Below, one piece after another: positions 24,554 to 33,103 of a DNA stretch of 64,000 nucleotides; the first letter of the stretch is position 1, and each line of letters opens with the position of its first letter. The position numbers and the translations under genes were made by a program. Below the pieces are notes generated by a model that was not told the origin of the DNA, did not search any database, and saw only the letters and a list, made by a program, of their open reading frames with translations. This DNA comes from Neomoorella sulfitireducens (GTDB lineage: Bacteria > Bacillota > DSM-521 > Neomoorellales > Neomoorellaceae). Location of the stretch: the NCBI RefSeq assembly GCF_024733845.1, contig NZ_JANRHG010000004.1, positions 124,001 through 188,000 on the forward strand, read 5' to 3'.

Positions 24554-24583
24554 TTGACAGGGTGGGAGCTTTTAATTTATACT
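24554..24583 (+). promoter_or_regulatory. Promoter of the triple-HTH regulator gene
   Basis: TTGACA at 24554-24559 and TATACT at 24578-24583 with an 18-bp spacer. Confidence 0.6.
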
Positions 24584-24638
24584 TTATTCGATAATACTAT
24601 AAATTAATTTAAGTTAAACCCCAGGAGAGCGAAAGAGA

Positions 24639-25397
24639 ATGCGCGTCTGTGGTAAACGCATCCGGGAACTGAGGGAAGAACGGGGTTATTCACTTCAGGA
24701 CCTGGCCAGAAAAGCTGAAGTTTCAGTTTCGTATTTAAGCGAGATCGAACGGGGGGCCAAAAAACCTTCCCTGAAAACCCTGGAGAAAATTGCCGGGGCT
24801 TTAAATTTCCCACGGGAGCAACTCGTGGAGGTCGGTAATGAGCGTGGCATCGCCCTGGGAGAGAGGATCCGGCTCTTGCGGGAAAAGAAAGGTAAAAGTT
24901 TGAGCACCCTGGCCGAGGAAGCCGGCATCTCCATTTCCTACTTGAGTGAAATAGAGAGGAGTAATGTTTACCCGGCCATCGATACCCTGAAAAAAATTAC
25001 TGCCGCTCTGGATGTCCCCTTAAGTGCAATTATCGGTACGGGCGGTTCCCTGGGACATAAATTGCGCCAGGCCCGGGAAGAGCAGGGCCTTACCCAGGCT
25101 GACCTTGCTCGTGCTGCCGGGGTTTCGGCCGGCCTCATTGGCCAGATTGAGCAGGGCAAAGTGCAACCATCGTTGAAGACCCTGGAAAAAATCGGGGGAA
25201 TATTAAATATCTCACCCTGCTATTTTATCGCCGACGATACCGGTTTGGATGAAATACTGAACCAGATGAGCCCCTCGGTACGCCGGTTGTTAATGGATCC
25301 CCAGGTTCAGTCTGTATTGCGGCTGGTATGTAATTGTACGGAAGATGAACTGCGTTTTATCCTCAATTTTATCCAGCTGTATAAACGCTGCCATTAA
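24639..25397 (+). CDS. Transcriptional regulator with three tandem XRE-type HTH domains
   Basis: A 252-residue protein with three consecutive Cro/CI-type HTH domains, each about 60 residues: RIRELREERGYSLQDLARKA with SYLSEIERGAKKPS, RIRLLREKKGKSLSTLAEEA with SYLSEIERSNVYPA, and KLRQAREEQGLTQADLARAA with GLIGQIEQGKVQPS. A C-terminal helical part (about 205-252) contains a CNC sequence and may mediate dimerisation. Single-HTH regulators bind as dimers, so a triple array could read an extended asymmetric site. The first two repeats are more alike than either is to the third. It is divergent from the DUF2680 gene; targets unknown. Confidence 0.9.
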   Translation: MRVCGKRIRELREERGYSLQDLARKAEVSVSYLSEIERGAKKPSLKTLEKIAGALNFPREQLVEVGNERGIALGERIRLLREKKGKSLSTLAEEAGISISYLSEIERSNVYPAIDTLKKITAALDVPLSAIIGTGGSLGHKLRQAREEQGLTQADLARAAGVSAGLIGQIEQGKVQPSLKTLEKIGGILNISPCYFIADDTGLDEILNQMSPSVRRLLMDPQVQSVLRLVCNCTEDELRFILNFIQLYKRCH

Positions 25398-25398
25398 C

Positions 25399-26352
25399 TT
25401 AAAGGCGGAGCCCGGCTATAATTTCCTGGAGGGTGGTCGCCGAGTGCCTGAGGGCAGCCAACTCCCCGTTTCCCAGGGGTATGGCGAGGATCTTTTCGCG
25501 CCCCTGGCTGCCTACCAGGCAGGGGAGGCTTAAGGCTACCTCACCTTCGAGCCCGTAAAGACCGCGGATCACGCTGGAAATAGTAAGGACGCTTTTCTCA
25601 TCACGAAGGATGCTTTCGGTAATCCGGCTTAAAGCAAGGGCTACACCGTAAGCGGTAGCCCCTTTGCGTTCGATGATCGCATAGGCTGCCTCCCTGACCT
25701 GGCGGCTTATTTCGCTACGGAAGGCTTCTTCTTCGGTGGTACCGTCAAGGAGGTAAAACTCCTCCAGGTCAACCCCGGCCACATTGGCCAGGCTCCAGAC
25801 GGGCACTTCGGTATCGCCGTGCTCGCCGATGACATAAGCGTGGATATTGCGGGGGTCGACATAGAGGTGGCGGCTCAATAGGTGGCGGAAACGGGCGCTG
25901 TCCAGGACGGTCCCCGCGCCCAGGACCTTGTTTTCCGGAAGCCCTGAGATCTTCCAGGCCACATAGGTCAGGATATCCACCGGGTTGGCCACCATGAGGA
26001 TTAAAGCATCGGGGCAGTGTTGTAAAAAGGGCGGCAGTACCTCGCGGACAATGGCCGTATTGCGGTGCACGAGGTCCAGGCGGGTTTCCCCGGGCTGCTG
26101 GTTGGCACCGGCGGCAAAAATGATAATGCGGGCACCGCTACAATCGACAGGTTCCCCGGCGTAAATTCTGACGGGGCGGATTAAAGTAGCCGCATGGGCA
26201 AGATCCATAGCTTCGCCTTCAGCCCGGGCACGGTTAATGTCGACAAGGACTATTTCTTTGACGATAGGGCTGAAGAGGAGGGCAAAAGCAGTACTGGCGC
26301 CGACATAGCCGGCACCGATGATAGCCACCTTGGTTGGACCCTGGATGGGCAT
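25399..26352 (-). CDS. ldh: L-lactate dehydrogenase
   Basis: A 317-residue NAD-dependent enzyme: the Rossmann motif VAIIGAGYVGASTAFAL, the specificity loop GANQQPGETRLDLV with Gln at the LDH-discriminating position (malate enzymes have Arg), MVANPVDILTYVAWK, and catalytic His in VIGEHGDTEVPVWS. It interconverts pyruvate and lactate. The ATG at 26352 has AGAGGTGAT on the minus strand. A malate-type paralogue, with Arg in the loop, is at 53158. It is divergent from a LysR regulator that may control it. Confidence 0.93.
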   Translation of the reverse strand: MPIQGPTKVAIIGAGYVGASTAFALLFSPIVKEIVLVDINRARAEGEAMDLAHAATLIRPVRIYAGEPVDCSGARIIIFAAGANQQPGETRLDLVHRNTAIVREVLPPFLQHCPDALILMVANPVDILTYVAWKISGLPENKVLGAGTVLDSARFRHLLSRHLYVDPRNIHAYVIGEHGDTEVPVWSLANVAGVDLEEFYLLDGTTEEEAFRSEISRQVREAAYAIIERKGATAYGVALALSRITESILRDEKSVLTISSVIRGLYGLEGEVALSLPCLVGSQGREKILAIPLGNGELAALRHSATTLQEIIAGLRL

Positions 26353-26418
26353 AATATCACCTCTTAGATATATTTTCCTCTTTACAGAAGGGTTATACTG
26401 CAACTGGAGCTATGAATT

Positions 26419-27342
26419 ATGAACCTCAATTACTGGTTAACTTTTATTACCACAGTAGAAAAAGGCACCCTTTCCGCTGCCGCTGAGGAGCTGCACCTGA
26501 CCCAGCCTGCGGTCAGCAAGCAGCTCCAGGCCCTCGAAGATTACTACGGCCAGCGCCTCCTTGAACGCCGGGGCCGGGAAGTGCATTTGACGGCGGCCGG
26601 GGAGATTTGCTACCGGCACGCAAAAGCTATTGCCCGCCACCTGGAACAAACGCGGCGGGAAATGGCTGAACTGACCAGCCTGTTGAAAGGACGCCTCCTT
26701 CTTGGGGCCAGCACTACGCCGGGCCAGTATATTTTACCCCGCTTGATAGGGGGGTTCCGGCGGGAATACCCCATGGTGGAGGCCGTGGTGGAGATTGCCG
26801 ACTCCCAGGAGGTACTCCGGCGCCTGCAGGAGGGAGAAATCGACCTGGGAGTTGTCGGTGCATACGGGCGGGGTCGAAGCCTTACCTACAGCCGCCTGGT
26901 TGAGGATGAGCTGGTCCTGATTGTTCCCCCGGGGCACCGCCTGGCCGGGGTTAAAGTGGCGACTGTCCGGGATTTGCAGGGGGAGGCCCTTATCTGGCGG
27001 GAGGCCGGTTCAGGTACGCGGCGGGTACTGGAAGAACGGCTTGTGAAAGCAGGTTTTTACGTGAGTCCTGCCCAGATAGTCATGGAGCTTGGCAGTACTG
27101 AAGCCATTGTCAGTGCTGTCGAGGCCGGCCTTGGAATATCCCTGGTCACCTGCTGGGCCGTGGAAAAAGGTGTTAAATTAAACCGCCTGGCCATCGTTCC
27201 CCTCCAGGGAGTAAATTTAAAGCGCGATTTATACCTGGTACGACGTCGCCAGCCGTTAAGCCCGGCAGCCGAAGCTTTTACCTGTTTTTTAGAAAAGCAT
27301 CCTCTCCACCTGCCGCTGCCAGGGCTCTTTTCTATATCTTGA
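26419..27342 (+). CDS. LysR-family transcriptional regulator
   Basis: A 307-residue protein with an N-terminal winged HTH (TFITTVEKGTLSAAAEELHLTQPAVSKQLQALE) and a C-terminal effector domain (LLLGASTTPGQYILPRLIG, GEIDLGVVGAYGRG, VEAGLGISLVT). LysR regulators commonly act on a divergent neighbour, here ldh. The promoter of the Mo operon overlaps its stop codon, so it could also sense a metabolite linked to that operon. The ligand is unknown. Confidence 0.92.
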   Translation: MNLNYWLTFITTVEKGTLSAAAEELHLTQPAVSKQLQALEDYYGQRLLERRGREVHLTAAGEICYRHAKAIARHLEQTRREMAELTSLLKGRLLLGASTTPGQYILPRLIGGFRREYPMVEAVVEIADSQEVLRRLQEGEIDLGVVGAYGRGRSLTYSRLVEDELVLIVPPGHRLAGVKVATVRDLQGEALIWREAGSGTRRVLEERLVKAGFYVSPAQIVMELGSTEAIVSAVEAGLGISLVTCWAVEKGVKLNRLAIVPLQGVNLKRDLYLVRRRQPLSPAAEAFTCFLEKHPLHLPLPGLFSIS

Positions 27343-27368
27343 CGGGACAGTGGAGATAAGGTTATAAT
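27339..27368 (+). promoter_or_regulatory. Promoter of the molybdate/Moco operon
   Basis: TTGACG at 27339-27344 and TATAAT at 27363-27368 with an 18-bp spacer. The Moco riboswitch begins about 18 bp downstream. Confidence 0.7.
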
Positions 27369-27386
27369 TATCAAAACTTAATTATC

Positions 27387-27501
27387 ATCTCCGAGCCGGT
27401 ATCACCTAAAGGCAACAGCCTATGGGATATCGGCCTGGGTCAAAAGTACCCACGGGGTAGGCCGGGAAACGGGCCTGCCTCCCTATGCTCGGAAAGGAGA
27501 T
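27387..27501 (+). ncRNA. Molybdenum/tungsten cofactor (Moco) riboswitch
   Basis: The leader begins ATCTCCGAGCCGG and ends GCCTCCC ... GCTCGGAAAGGAGAT. The outer stem ATCTCC/GGAGAT (27387-27392 with 27496-27501), the CCGAGC and GCTCGG pairing, the GCCTCCC element and the terminal GGAAAGGAG are the signature of the Moco RNA motif. The genes downstream are modABC, mobA, moeA and mobB, exactly the expected target. Recognition is from memory of the motif, not a covariance search. Confidence 0.85.
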
Positions 27502-27523
27502 TGACTGTGGCAGGGTTAGTGTT

Positions 27524-27556
27524 GCCCCGGTTTCCTTTGCGAGCCGGGGCATTTAC
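27524..27556 (+). terminator. GC-rich hairpin in the riboswitch expression platform
   Basis: GCCCCGG (27524-27530) and CCGGGGC (27544-27550) form a strong hairpin followed by ATTTACTATTT, about 35 bp before the modA ribosome binding site. The T-run is weak, so it could act as a conditional terminator or as an RNA structure that affects translation. Confidence 0.5.
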
Positions 27557-27601
27557 TATTTCAAGCCAGCAGGTGCATAAATTGCAGGAGGTTGATTAAC
27601 A

Positions 27602-28471
27602 TTGGGACGTATTCTAAAGTTAATTGCCGTTATAGTGCTGGCTGTATTTTTATCAACCGGCTGTACTTCTACAAAGGAAAATGGCAAACCGGCCGGAAGG
27701 GGTGAAACTGGTGAACTTCATGTCTTTGCCGGTGCCGCCAGCAAACCTCCCCTGGAAGAGATCGCAGCCCTTTTTATGCAAAAGACCGGCGTAAAAGTAA
27801 ACCTTACCTTCGGCGGTTCCGGCACTGTTTTATCCCAAATGAAGTTGTCCCGCCAGGGTGATATTTACATTCCCGGCTCATCTGATTTTATGGAAATAGC
27901 CAAGCGGGAAGGGGTTGTTGATGCGGGGACTGAAGAAATACTTGTTTATTTAATTCCGACAATTAATGTCCCAAAGGGTAACCCGCAAGGTATCCGCTCC
28001 TTAAACGATTTAGCCCGCCCGGGGGTACGGGTGGGCATGGCGCGGCCTGATACGGTTTGCGTCGGTCTATACGGGGTAGAAATCCTGGAAAAAGCCGGCC
28101 TGGCGGAAAAGGTTAAAAATAATATTGTTACTTACGCGGAAAGCTGTGAGAAAACGGCCAACCTGGTAGCCCTGAAACAAGTTGACGCCGTTATGGGCTG
28201 GGATGTATTTGAAAAATGGGAACCGGACAAAATTGAAACTATTTATTTAAAGCCGGAACAGGTAACCCGCATCGGCTACATTCCTGCAGCCATCTCTAAT
28301 TTCACTGCAAACAGGGAAATAGCCGTCCGGTTTATGGCTTTTCTCGCCTCGGAAGAGGGAAAGAATATTTTCCGGAAATACGGTTACCTGGGAAGTGCAG
28401 AAGAGGCGCGTAAATTTGCCCCGGAAGCGCCGGTGGGCGGGGAATACCAGTTGCCGGCAGGCTGGCTCTAA
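27602..28471 (+). CDS. modA: Molybdate/tungstate ABC transporter substrate-binding lipoprotein
   Basis: A 289-residue lipoprotein (signal IAVIVLAVFLSTGCTS with lipobox Cys) of the ModA type: LHVFAGAASKPPLEEIAALF, FGGSGTVLSQMKLSRQGDIYIPG, VDAVMGWDVFEKW, and a C-terminal RFMAFLASEEGKNIFRKYG. It binds the oxyanion outside the cell and delivers it to ModB. Whether it prefers molybdate or tungstate cannot be read from sequence; related acetogens use both. TTG start behind AGGAGGTTG. First gene under the Moco riboswitch. Confidence 0.92.
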   Translation: MGRILKLIAVIVLAVFLSTGCTSTKENGKPAGRGETGELHVFAGAASKPPLEEIAALFMQKTGVKVNLTFGGSGTVLSQMKLSRQGDIYIPGSSDFMEIAKREGVVDAGTEEILVYLIPTINVPKGNPQGIRSLNDLARPGVRVGMARPDTVCVGLYGVEILEKAGLAEKVKNNIVTYAESCEKTANLVALKQVDAVMGWDVFEKWEPDKIETIYLKPEQVTRIGYIPAAISNFTANREIAVRFMAFLASEEGKNIFRKYGYLGSAEEARKFAPEAPVGGEYQLPAGWL

Positions 28472-28500
28472 AGCTTTGCCCCGGGTTTAAAGGGAAGAAG

Positions 28501-29319
28501 GTGAAACACAGGGAAGTGATCCGGAAAAAAACTATCACCAGGGCCTTTACCCTGGCTTTTAGCGGCCTGCTTATCATGGTGTTAATGTATATTTTATTAC
28601 TTTTATTTTCCCAGGCAGGATACTTGAGCAAAGAGGTGCTTCTAAGCAGCCTTAAGGACAGGGAAGTCCATTTTGCCCTGGTCCTGTCTCTAGAGACATC
28701 CCTGTTAGTGGCAGCGGTGGCCCTCTTTATCGGCATTCCTGCCGGTTATGCCCTGTCACGCTTTAACCTGCCGGCCGGAGCGGTTATAGATACTTTAATT
28801 GACCTACCGGTTGTGATCTCACCTGTTGCCCTGGGGGCCTTGTTGTTGATCTTTTTTAATACAACCCCGGGATTATTCTTTCAGGAACATTTTTTCCAGG
28901 TGGTTTTTCAAGTAACCGGTATTATTGTGGCGCAGGCTACCATCGTCATTTTTTTAGCTATTCGTTTAATGAAATCTATTTTTGACTCCATCGACCCGGC
29001 TTATGAAATGGCAGCACGGGTTCTGGGGGAGAGCAGGGCAGGAGCTTTCTGGCGGGTAACTTTGCCCATGGCCAGGCACGGCATTTTGGCCGCCTTTATA
29101 CTTTCCTGGGCCCGGGCCCTGGGTGAGTTTGGCGCTACGGTTACCCTGGCGGGAGCTACCAAAATGAAAACTGAAACCCTGCCAATTGCCATTTATTTAA
29201 ATCTTTCTGCCGTCAAGATCGAGAAAGCTGTGGCCCTGATAAGTATTGTAGTTTTATTGGCTTTTTTCATTCTCCTGTCCTTACGATTGCTGACGGATAA
29301 AGGAGTATGGTACCGTTGA
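28501..29319 (+). CDS. modB: Molybdate/tungstate ABC transporter permease
   Basis: A 272-residue membrane protein with about six helices and the EAA coupling loop (DPAYEMAARVLGESRAGAFWRVTLP), followed by ILSWARALGEFGATVTLAG, which is highly characteristic of ModB/WtpB permeases. It forms the transport channel with the ModC ATPase, whose gene overlaps by 13 bp. GTG start with GGGAAGAAG upstream. Confidence 0.93.
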   Translation: MKHREVIRKKTITRAFTLAFSGLLIMVLMYILLLLFSQAGYLSKEVLLSSLKDREVHFALVLSLETSLLVAAVALFIGIPAGYALSRFNLPAGAVIDTLIDLPVVISPVALGALLLIFFNTTPGLFFQEHFFQVVFQVTGIIVAQATIVIFLAIRLMKSIFDSIDPAYEMAARVLGESRAGAFWRVTLPMARHGILAAFILSWARALGEFGATVTLAGATKMKTETLPIAIYLNLSAVKIEKAVALISIVVLLAFFILLSLRLLTDKGVWYR

Positions 29320-30416
29320 TCCAGGTAGAGAATTTGACGGTGAAAGGTTCCGGTTTTTGCCTCGACGACATTTCCTTTAAGGTAAACAGGGGTGAATGCC
29401 TGGTTATCCTGGGGCCGTCCGGCGCCGGGAAAACGGTGCTGCTTGATACCCTGGCAGGCCTTAAAAAGCCCCGGGAAGGCAGGATAGTCTTCGCCGGCCG
29501 GGATGTAACCCAGTCTTTACCGGAAGAACGGAAGGTGGGTTATATTCAACAAAACCCGGCGATATTTCCGCACCTTTCTGTTATGGAGAATATAGTTTTT
29601 GGCGCCCGTCCCAACCGGATATCGGCGGCCGTGGCCTACAAAAGAGCCGGGGAACTGGCGAGTTTATTGGGTATTGAGCACCTTTTAAGCCGTACTAACC
29701 CCCTGACTTTAAGCGGTGGCGAAAAACAGCGGGTGGCCCTCGCCAGGACTTTGCTGGTAGAACCGGGAATTATCCTGATGGATGAGCCCTTTTCAGCCCT
29801 GGATAGTTTTACCAGGAGGCAGCTGATATTTTTACTTCCCCAAATTTTTGATCGTTTCCAGGTCACCGTTATTCACGTTACCCATGACCTCCAGGAAGCT
29901 TTTCTCCTGGGGGATAAAATTGCCGTATTAATCGAAGGGCGCCTGCACCAGTTAGGCACCCGGGACGAGATTTACCGCCAGCCGGCAACCCTTGCTGTGG
30001 CCAGGCTGCTATTAAACCGGAACACATTCAAAGGCAGGGTTGTTATACTTTCAAGTGAAGAAATGGTGGCGGAAAATGACCGGGGACTTGAGTTCAGACT
30101 GCCGGTGGCTCCAAAATTACGGCCGGGCGATAAAATTCATTTTGGCATCAACCCGCGGGAAATTGTTATTATCCGTCCCGGCCGCCCTCTAGCCCCCAGG
30201 GTGCAGTCCAATATTTTTCCGGCAACTGTCCGACGGATTTTTGACCAGTTTGGCAGTTATTTATTGTTCTTGGATCTTGTCGGTACAGGAATAGAGATAG
30301 AATTGGAGCTGCCCAGTTTTATTTACCATGATATGGATATCAATACAGGGGATCAGGTGACTGTATCTTTAAAAAAAGATGCTTTCTGGGTTTTACCGGC
30401 AGGTGAAGAAGGATAA
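29307..30416 (+). CDS. modC: Molybdate/tungstate ABC transporter ATPase
   Basis: A 369-residue ABC ATPase: Walker A GPSGAGKTVLL, Q-loop GYIQQNPAIFPHL, signature LSGGEKQRVALAR, Walker B GIILMDEP, H-loop VIHVTHD. It has a C-terminal region of about 130 residues (from about 240) resembling the TOBE oxyanion/regulatory domain. It drives uptake through ModB. Confidence 0.93.
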   Translation: MVPLIQVENLTVKGSGFCLDDISFKVNRGECLVILGPSGAGKTVLLDTLAGLKKPREGRIVFAGRDVTQSLPEERKVGYIQQNPAIFPHLSVMENIVFGARPNRISAAVAYKRAGELASLLGIEHLLSRTNPLTLSGGEKQRVALARTLLVEPGIILMDEPFSALDSFTRRQLIFLLPQIFDRFQVTVIHVTHDLQEAFLLGDKIAVLIEGRLHQLGTRDEIYRQPATLAVARLLLNRNTFKGRVVILSSEEMVAENDRGLEFRLPVAPKLRPGDKIHFGINPREIVIIRPGRPLAPRVQSNIFPATVRRIFDQFGSYLLFLDLVGTGIEIELELPSFIYHDMDINTGDQVTVSLKKDAFWVLPAGEEG

Positions 30417-30441
30417 ACTGGCGTCTTGATTGATGGTGAGA

Positions 30442-30470
30442 TTGCAATAACATAGTGGTTCAAATATAAT
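30442..30470 (+). promoter_or_regulatory. Internal promoter before mobA
   Basis: TTGCAA at 30442-30447 and TATAAT at 30465-30470 with a 17-bp spacer in the 108-bp gap after modC. It would allow cofactor-synthesis genes to be expressed without the transporter. Confidence 0.5.
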
Positions 30471-30524
30471 CTTGCCAAGGATGTATTGTAACCGGGTACT
30501 AACCTTTCGGAGGCGCAGCTTGCA

Positions 30525-31142
30525 GTGTACGAGGCAGCCGGGATTGTCCTGGCAGGGGGTAAAAGCACCCGTATGGGTACCAATAAAGCCCTCCTGCCCC
30601 TGGGAAAAGAATCCATGCTGGCTACGGTTGTAGCGACTTTACAGCCGTTATTTTCCGACATTATCGTTGTCACCAACACACCGGATCTTTACCGGGACTT
30701 AAAGGCACGCCTGGTTCCAGACGTTATCCCGGGCCGGGGACCTTTAAGCGGTTTTCATGCCGGCCTCCTGGCATCATCTTACCACCACAACTTTATCGTT
30801 GCTTGCGACATGCCTTTCCTGGAACCGGACTTTATCAAGTATCTCTTTGAACAGTCCCGGGGTTACGATGTGGTAGTACCGCGGCGGGGTGAATACCTGC
30901 AACCCTTGCACGCTGTTTATTCCCGGGACTGTATAAAAGCCATTGAAGATTGCCTGGTAGGGGGGAATTACCAGGCCTTTGCCTTCTATCGCTGGGTGAA
31001 GGTACGTTATGTTGACGTTGACCGGCTGGCAGGTTTCAATGTCACGGAGAAGGTATTCTTCAATATAAACACCCCTGCCGACCTGGTGCGGGCGCGGCGC
31101 ATGATGGGGGAGAGCGTTGCCAACCACGGGGCGCTGTCTTGA
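30525..31142 (+). CDS. mobA: Molybdenum cofactor guanylyltransferase
   Basis: A 205-residue nucleotidyltransferase with the N-terminal GTP-binding motif AGIVLAGGKSTRMGTNKALLP, then DVIPGRGPLSGFHAGL and VACDMPFLEPDFI. MobA joins GMP to Mo-molybdopterin to make the dinucleotide cofactor used by formate dehydrogenases and related enzymes. GTG start; strand and spacing fit the Mo operon. Confidence 0.93.
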   Translation: MYEAAGIVLAGGKSTRMGTNKALLPLGKESMLATVVATLQPLFSDIIVVTNTPDLYRDLKARLVPDVIPGRGPLSGFHAGLLASSYHHNFIVACDMPFLEPDFIKYLFEQSRGYDVVVPRRGEYLQPLHAVYSRDCIKAIEDCLVGGNYQAFAFYRWVKVRYVDVDRLAGFNVTEKVFFNINTPADLVRARRMMGESVANHGALS

Positions 31143-31191
31143 TAGGACCAGGGGAATCACTTCATTTATCCTGGCGAAAGGATGCGGTGCA

Positions 31192-32463
31192 ATGACACCT
31201 TTATCCCTGGAGGCAGCCCGGGAAATGTTACTGGTAGGATTAAAGCCGTCCGGACGGGTTACCGTAAGACTGGAGGACGCTTCCGGGCGGGTCCTTGCGG
31301 CTGGGGTCACGGCTCCGGGGCCTTTCCCTCCTTTTCCTCGCTCTCTGGTTGACGGCTATGCCGTGGGGCCGCAGCTTTGCGGGTTTGCAGGCCAGGGGGC
31401 AATCTACCGCCTGGTGGGGACGGTTCCGGCCGGCAGCAACCCCGGCATCACCTTAACCCCGGGGACGGCAGCAGCCATTTTTACCGGTGCCTGCCTGCCG
31501 GCAGGGACGGTAGCCGTTATTCCCGGGGAGCTGGTAAAACGGCAGGGAGAATTTATCAGCATACCCGGACTGCCTACCGGTCGCTATCTGGAACCCGCCG
31601 GGGCCGAAGTCAAAGGAGGGGAGGAGATACTGGCCGCAGGTACCACCCTGGGACCGGCGGAAGTCGGCCTTCTGGCTGCCCTGGGTTTACAGGAAGTGCC
31701 TGTTTACCGGCGACCCCGGGTGATCCTGGCAGCTACCGGCAGTGAATTGCTGGACCCTGCAGGTTTAAAGGAAAATCTCCCGCTTGTTAACCAGGCAGGA
31801 GGCTTTCCCTACCGTTCGGCAGGTTGTTCTGAGGCAAAAGTTCTTCCCTGTATATATAATAGCAATTTTTACGCCCTGGCAGCAGCCGTAGAAGCCTCCG
31901 GCGGGCGGGTAGTACCCCTGGGCGTTCTAAAAGACAGCCTGGAAGAACAGGCAGAGGCCTACCGTTATGGATTGCAGGAAGGGGACTTGCTTTTAACTAC
32001 CGGCGGCGCCGGCGGTGGCTCCTTTGATTATACAACTGCTGCCTTTAGCCGGGCCGGGGGTGAGGTCCTTTTTACAGAACTGGATATCCGCCCCGGCCGG
32101 CGGGTCATAGCGGCGCGTTTGGGGAAAAAATTGATGCTGGGCTTGCCCGGCAACCCGCCGGCTGCCCTGGTGACCTATTACCTGCTGGTGCGGCCGGTTA
32201 TCGGTGCCCTGAGAGGAGGGGAAGTAACCTTGCCGTCTTTTTCAGCCCGGCTGGCAGCAGTTATCGACCGACCGCGGCCCGGACGGGCCTTCCTCTGGGC
32301 CCGGGTCCGGCCCCGGACCGGCGGCAGTGATTGGGAGGTTACACCCCTGCCGCGCCTGCCGGGCGGCATTCGCGCCGCTGTAGGGGCCAACGCCCTGATT
32401 GACCTGCCGCCCGGTAAAGCTCCCGGGATAGGGGAGCAAGTAACGGTAATCATGCTTAACTGA
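31192..32463 (+). CDS. moeA: Molybdopterin molybdenumtransferase
   Basis: A 423-residue MoeA: PPFPRSLVDGYAV (domain I, Asp in the substrate pocket), GAEVKGGEEILAAGTTLGPAEVGLLAALG (domain II), the molybdopterin-binding domain III with LLTTGGAGGGSFDYT, ELDIRPGRRV and GLPGNPPAALVTYY, and a C-terminal beta domain. Domain III has GGAGGG where most MoeA proteins have GGVSVG. It inserts molybdate into adenylated molybdopterin. ATG 31192 follows AAGGATG; an in-frame GTG-type start at 31117 would overlap mobA. Confidence 0.9.
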   Translation: MTPLSLEAAREMLLVGLKPSGRVTVRLEDASGRVLAAGVTAPGPFPPFPRSLVDGYAVGPQLCGFAGQGAIYRLVGTVPAGSNPGITLTPGTAAAIFTGACLPAGTVAVIPGELVKRQGEFISIPGLPTGRYLEPAGAEVKGGEEILAAGTTLGPAEVGLLAALGLQEVPVYRRPRVILAATGSELLDPAGLKENLPLVNQAGGFPYRSAGCSEAKVLPCIYNSNFYALAAAVEASGGRVVPLGVLKDSLEEQAEAYRYGLQEGDLLLTTGGAGGGSFDYTTAAFSRAGGEVLFTELDIRPGRRVIAARLGKKLMLGLPGNPPAALVTYYLLVRPVIGALRGGEVTLPSFSARLAAVIDRPRPGRAFLWARVRPRTGGSDWEVTPLPRLPGGIRAAVGANALIDLPPGKAPGIGEQVTVIMLN

Positions 32464-32494
32464 AAGTAATGACATAATAGTGAGGAGGTTTTCC

Positions 32495-33004
32495 ATGCCA
32501 AACAAGATACCCATTATTTCCGTAGTCGGCAAGTCCGATGTTGGGAAAACAACATTACTCACCAAACTCCTGCCGGAGATAAAGCGGCGGGGTTACCGGG
32601 TAGCTACTATTAAGCATGATACCCACGGCTTTGACATTGACCGCCCGGGTAAGGACACCTGGCGCCACGCCGAAGCCGGGGCCGACGTTGTAGTAATTTC
32701 TTCGCCCACCAAGATAGCCATCATTGAAAAAGTTGAGGCAGAACTTTCCCTGGATGCCATTGCCGAACGCATTGAGAATGTTGATCTGATTATAACTGAA
32801 GGCTACAAGCGTGGGGACAAGCCCAAGATCGAAGTCCACCGGGCAGCCGTGAGCAGCGAACTCCTCTGTACGCCGGAAGAGCTTTTAGCCGTGGCTACCG
32901 ATGAGCCACTGCCTGTTGACGTGCCCTGTTACGACCTGGATGATGCTGCCGGCCTGGTAGACCTCATTGAAGCCAGGTTCCTGGCACCGGCAGGCCGGAA
33001 GTAG
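32495..33004 (+). CDS. mobB: Molybdopterin-guanine dinucleotide biosynthesis adaptor protein
   Basis: A 169-residue P-loop GTPase: PIISVVGKSDVGKTTLLTKL (Walker A), IKHDTHGFDIDRPGKDTWRH, and VDLIITEGYKRGDKPKIEV (Walker B/RxGxK-like). It assists MobA and is the last gene of the molybdenum operon. The ATG at 32495 is preceded by GTGAGGAGG. Confidence 0.93.
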   Translation: MPNKIPIISVVGKSDVGKTTLLTKLLPEIKRRGYRVATIKHDTHGFDIDRPGKDTWRHAEAGADVVVISSPTKIAIIEKVEAELSLDAIAERIENVDLIITEGYKRGDKPKIEVHRAAVSSELLCTPEELLAVATDEPLPVDVPCYDLDDAAGLVDLIEARFLAPAGRK

Positions 33005-33103
33005 AAAGTAAATGGGACAACGACGAAGGGTATCCTTTACCCCTGCCGGCAATATACATTATAATAATAAAAAAGTATAAGAAAAACAGGGGGCAGGGGA
33101 AAG

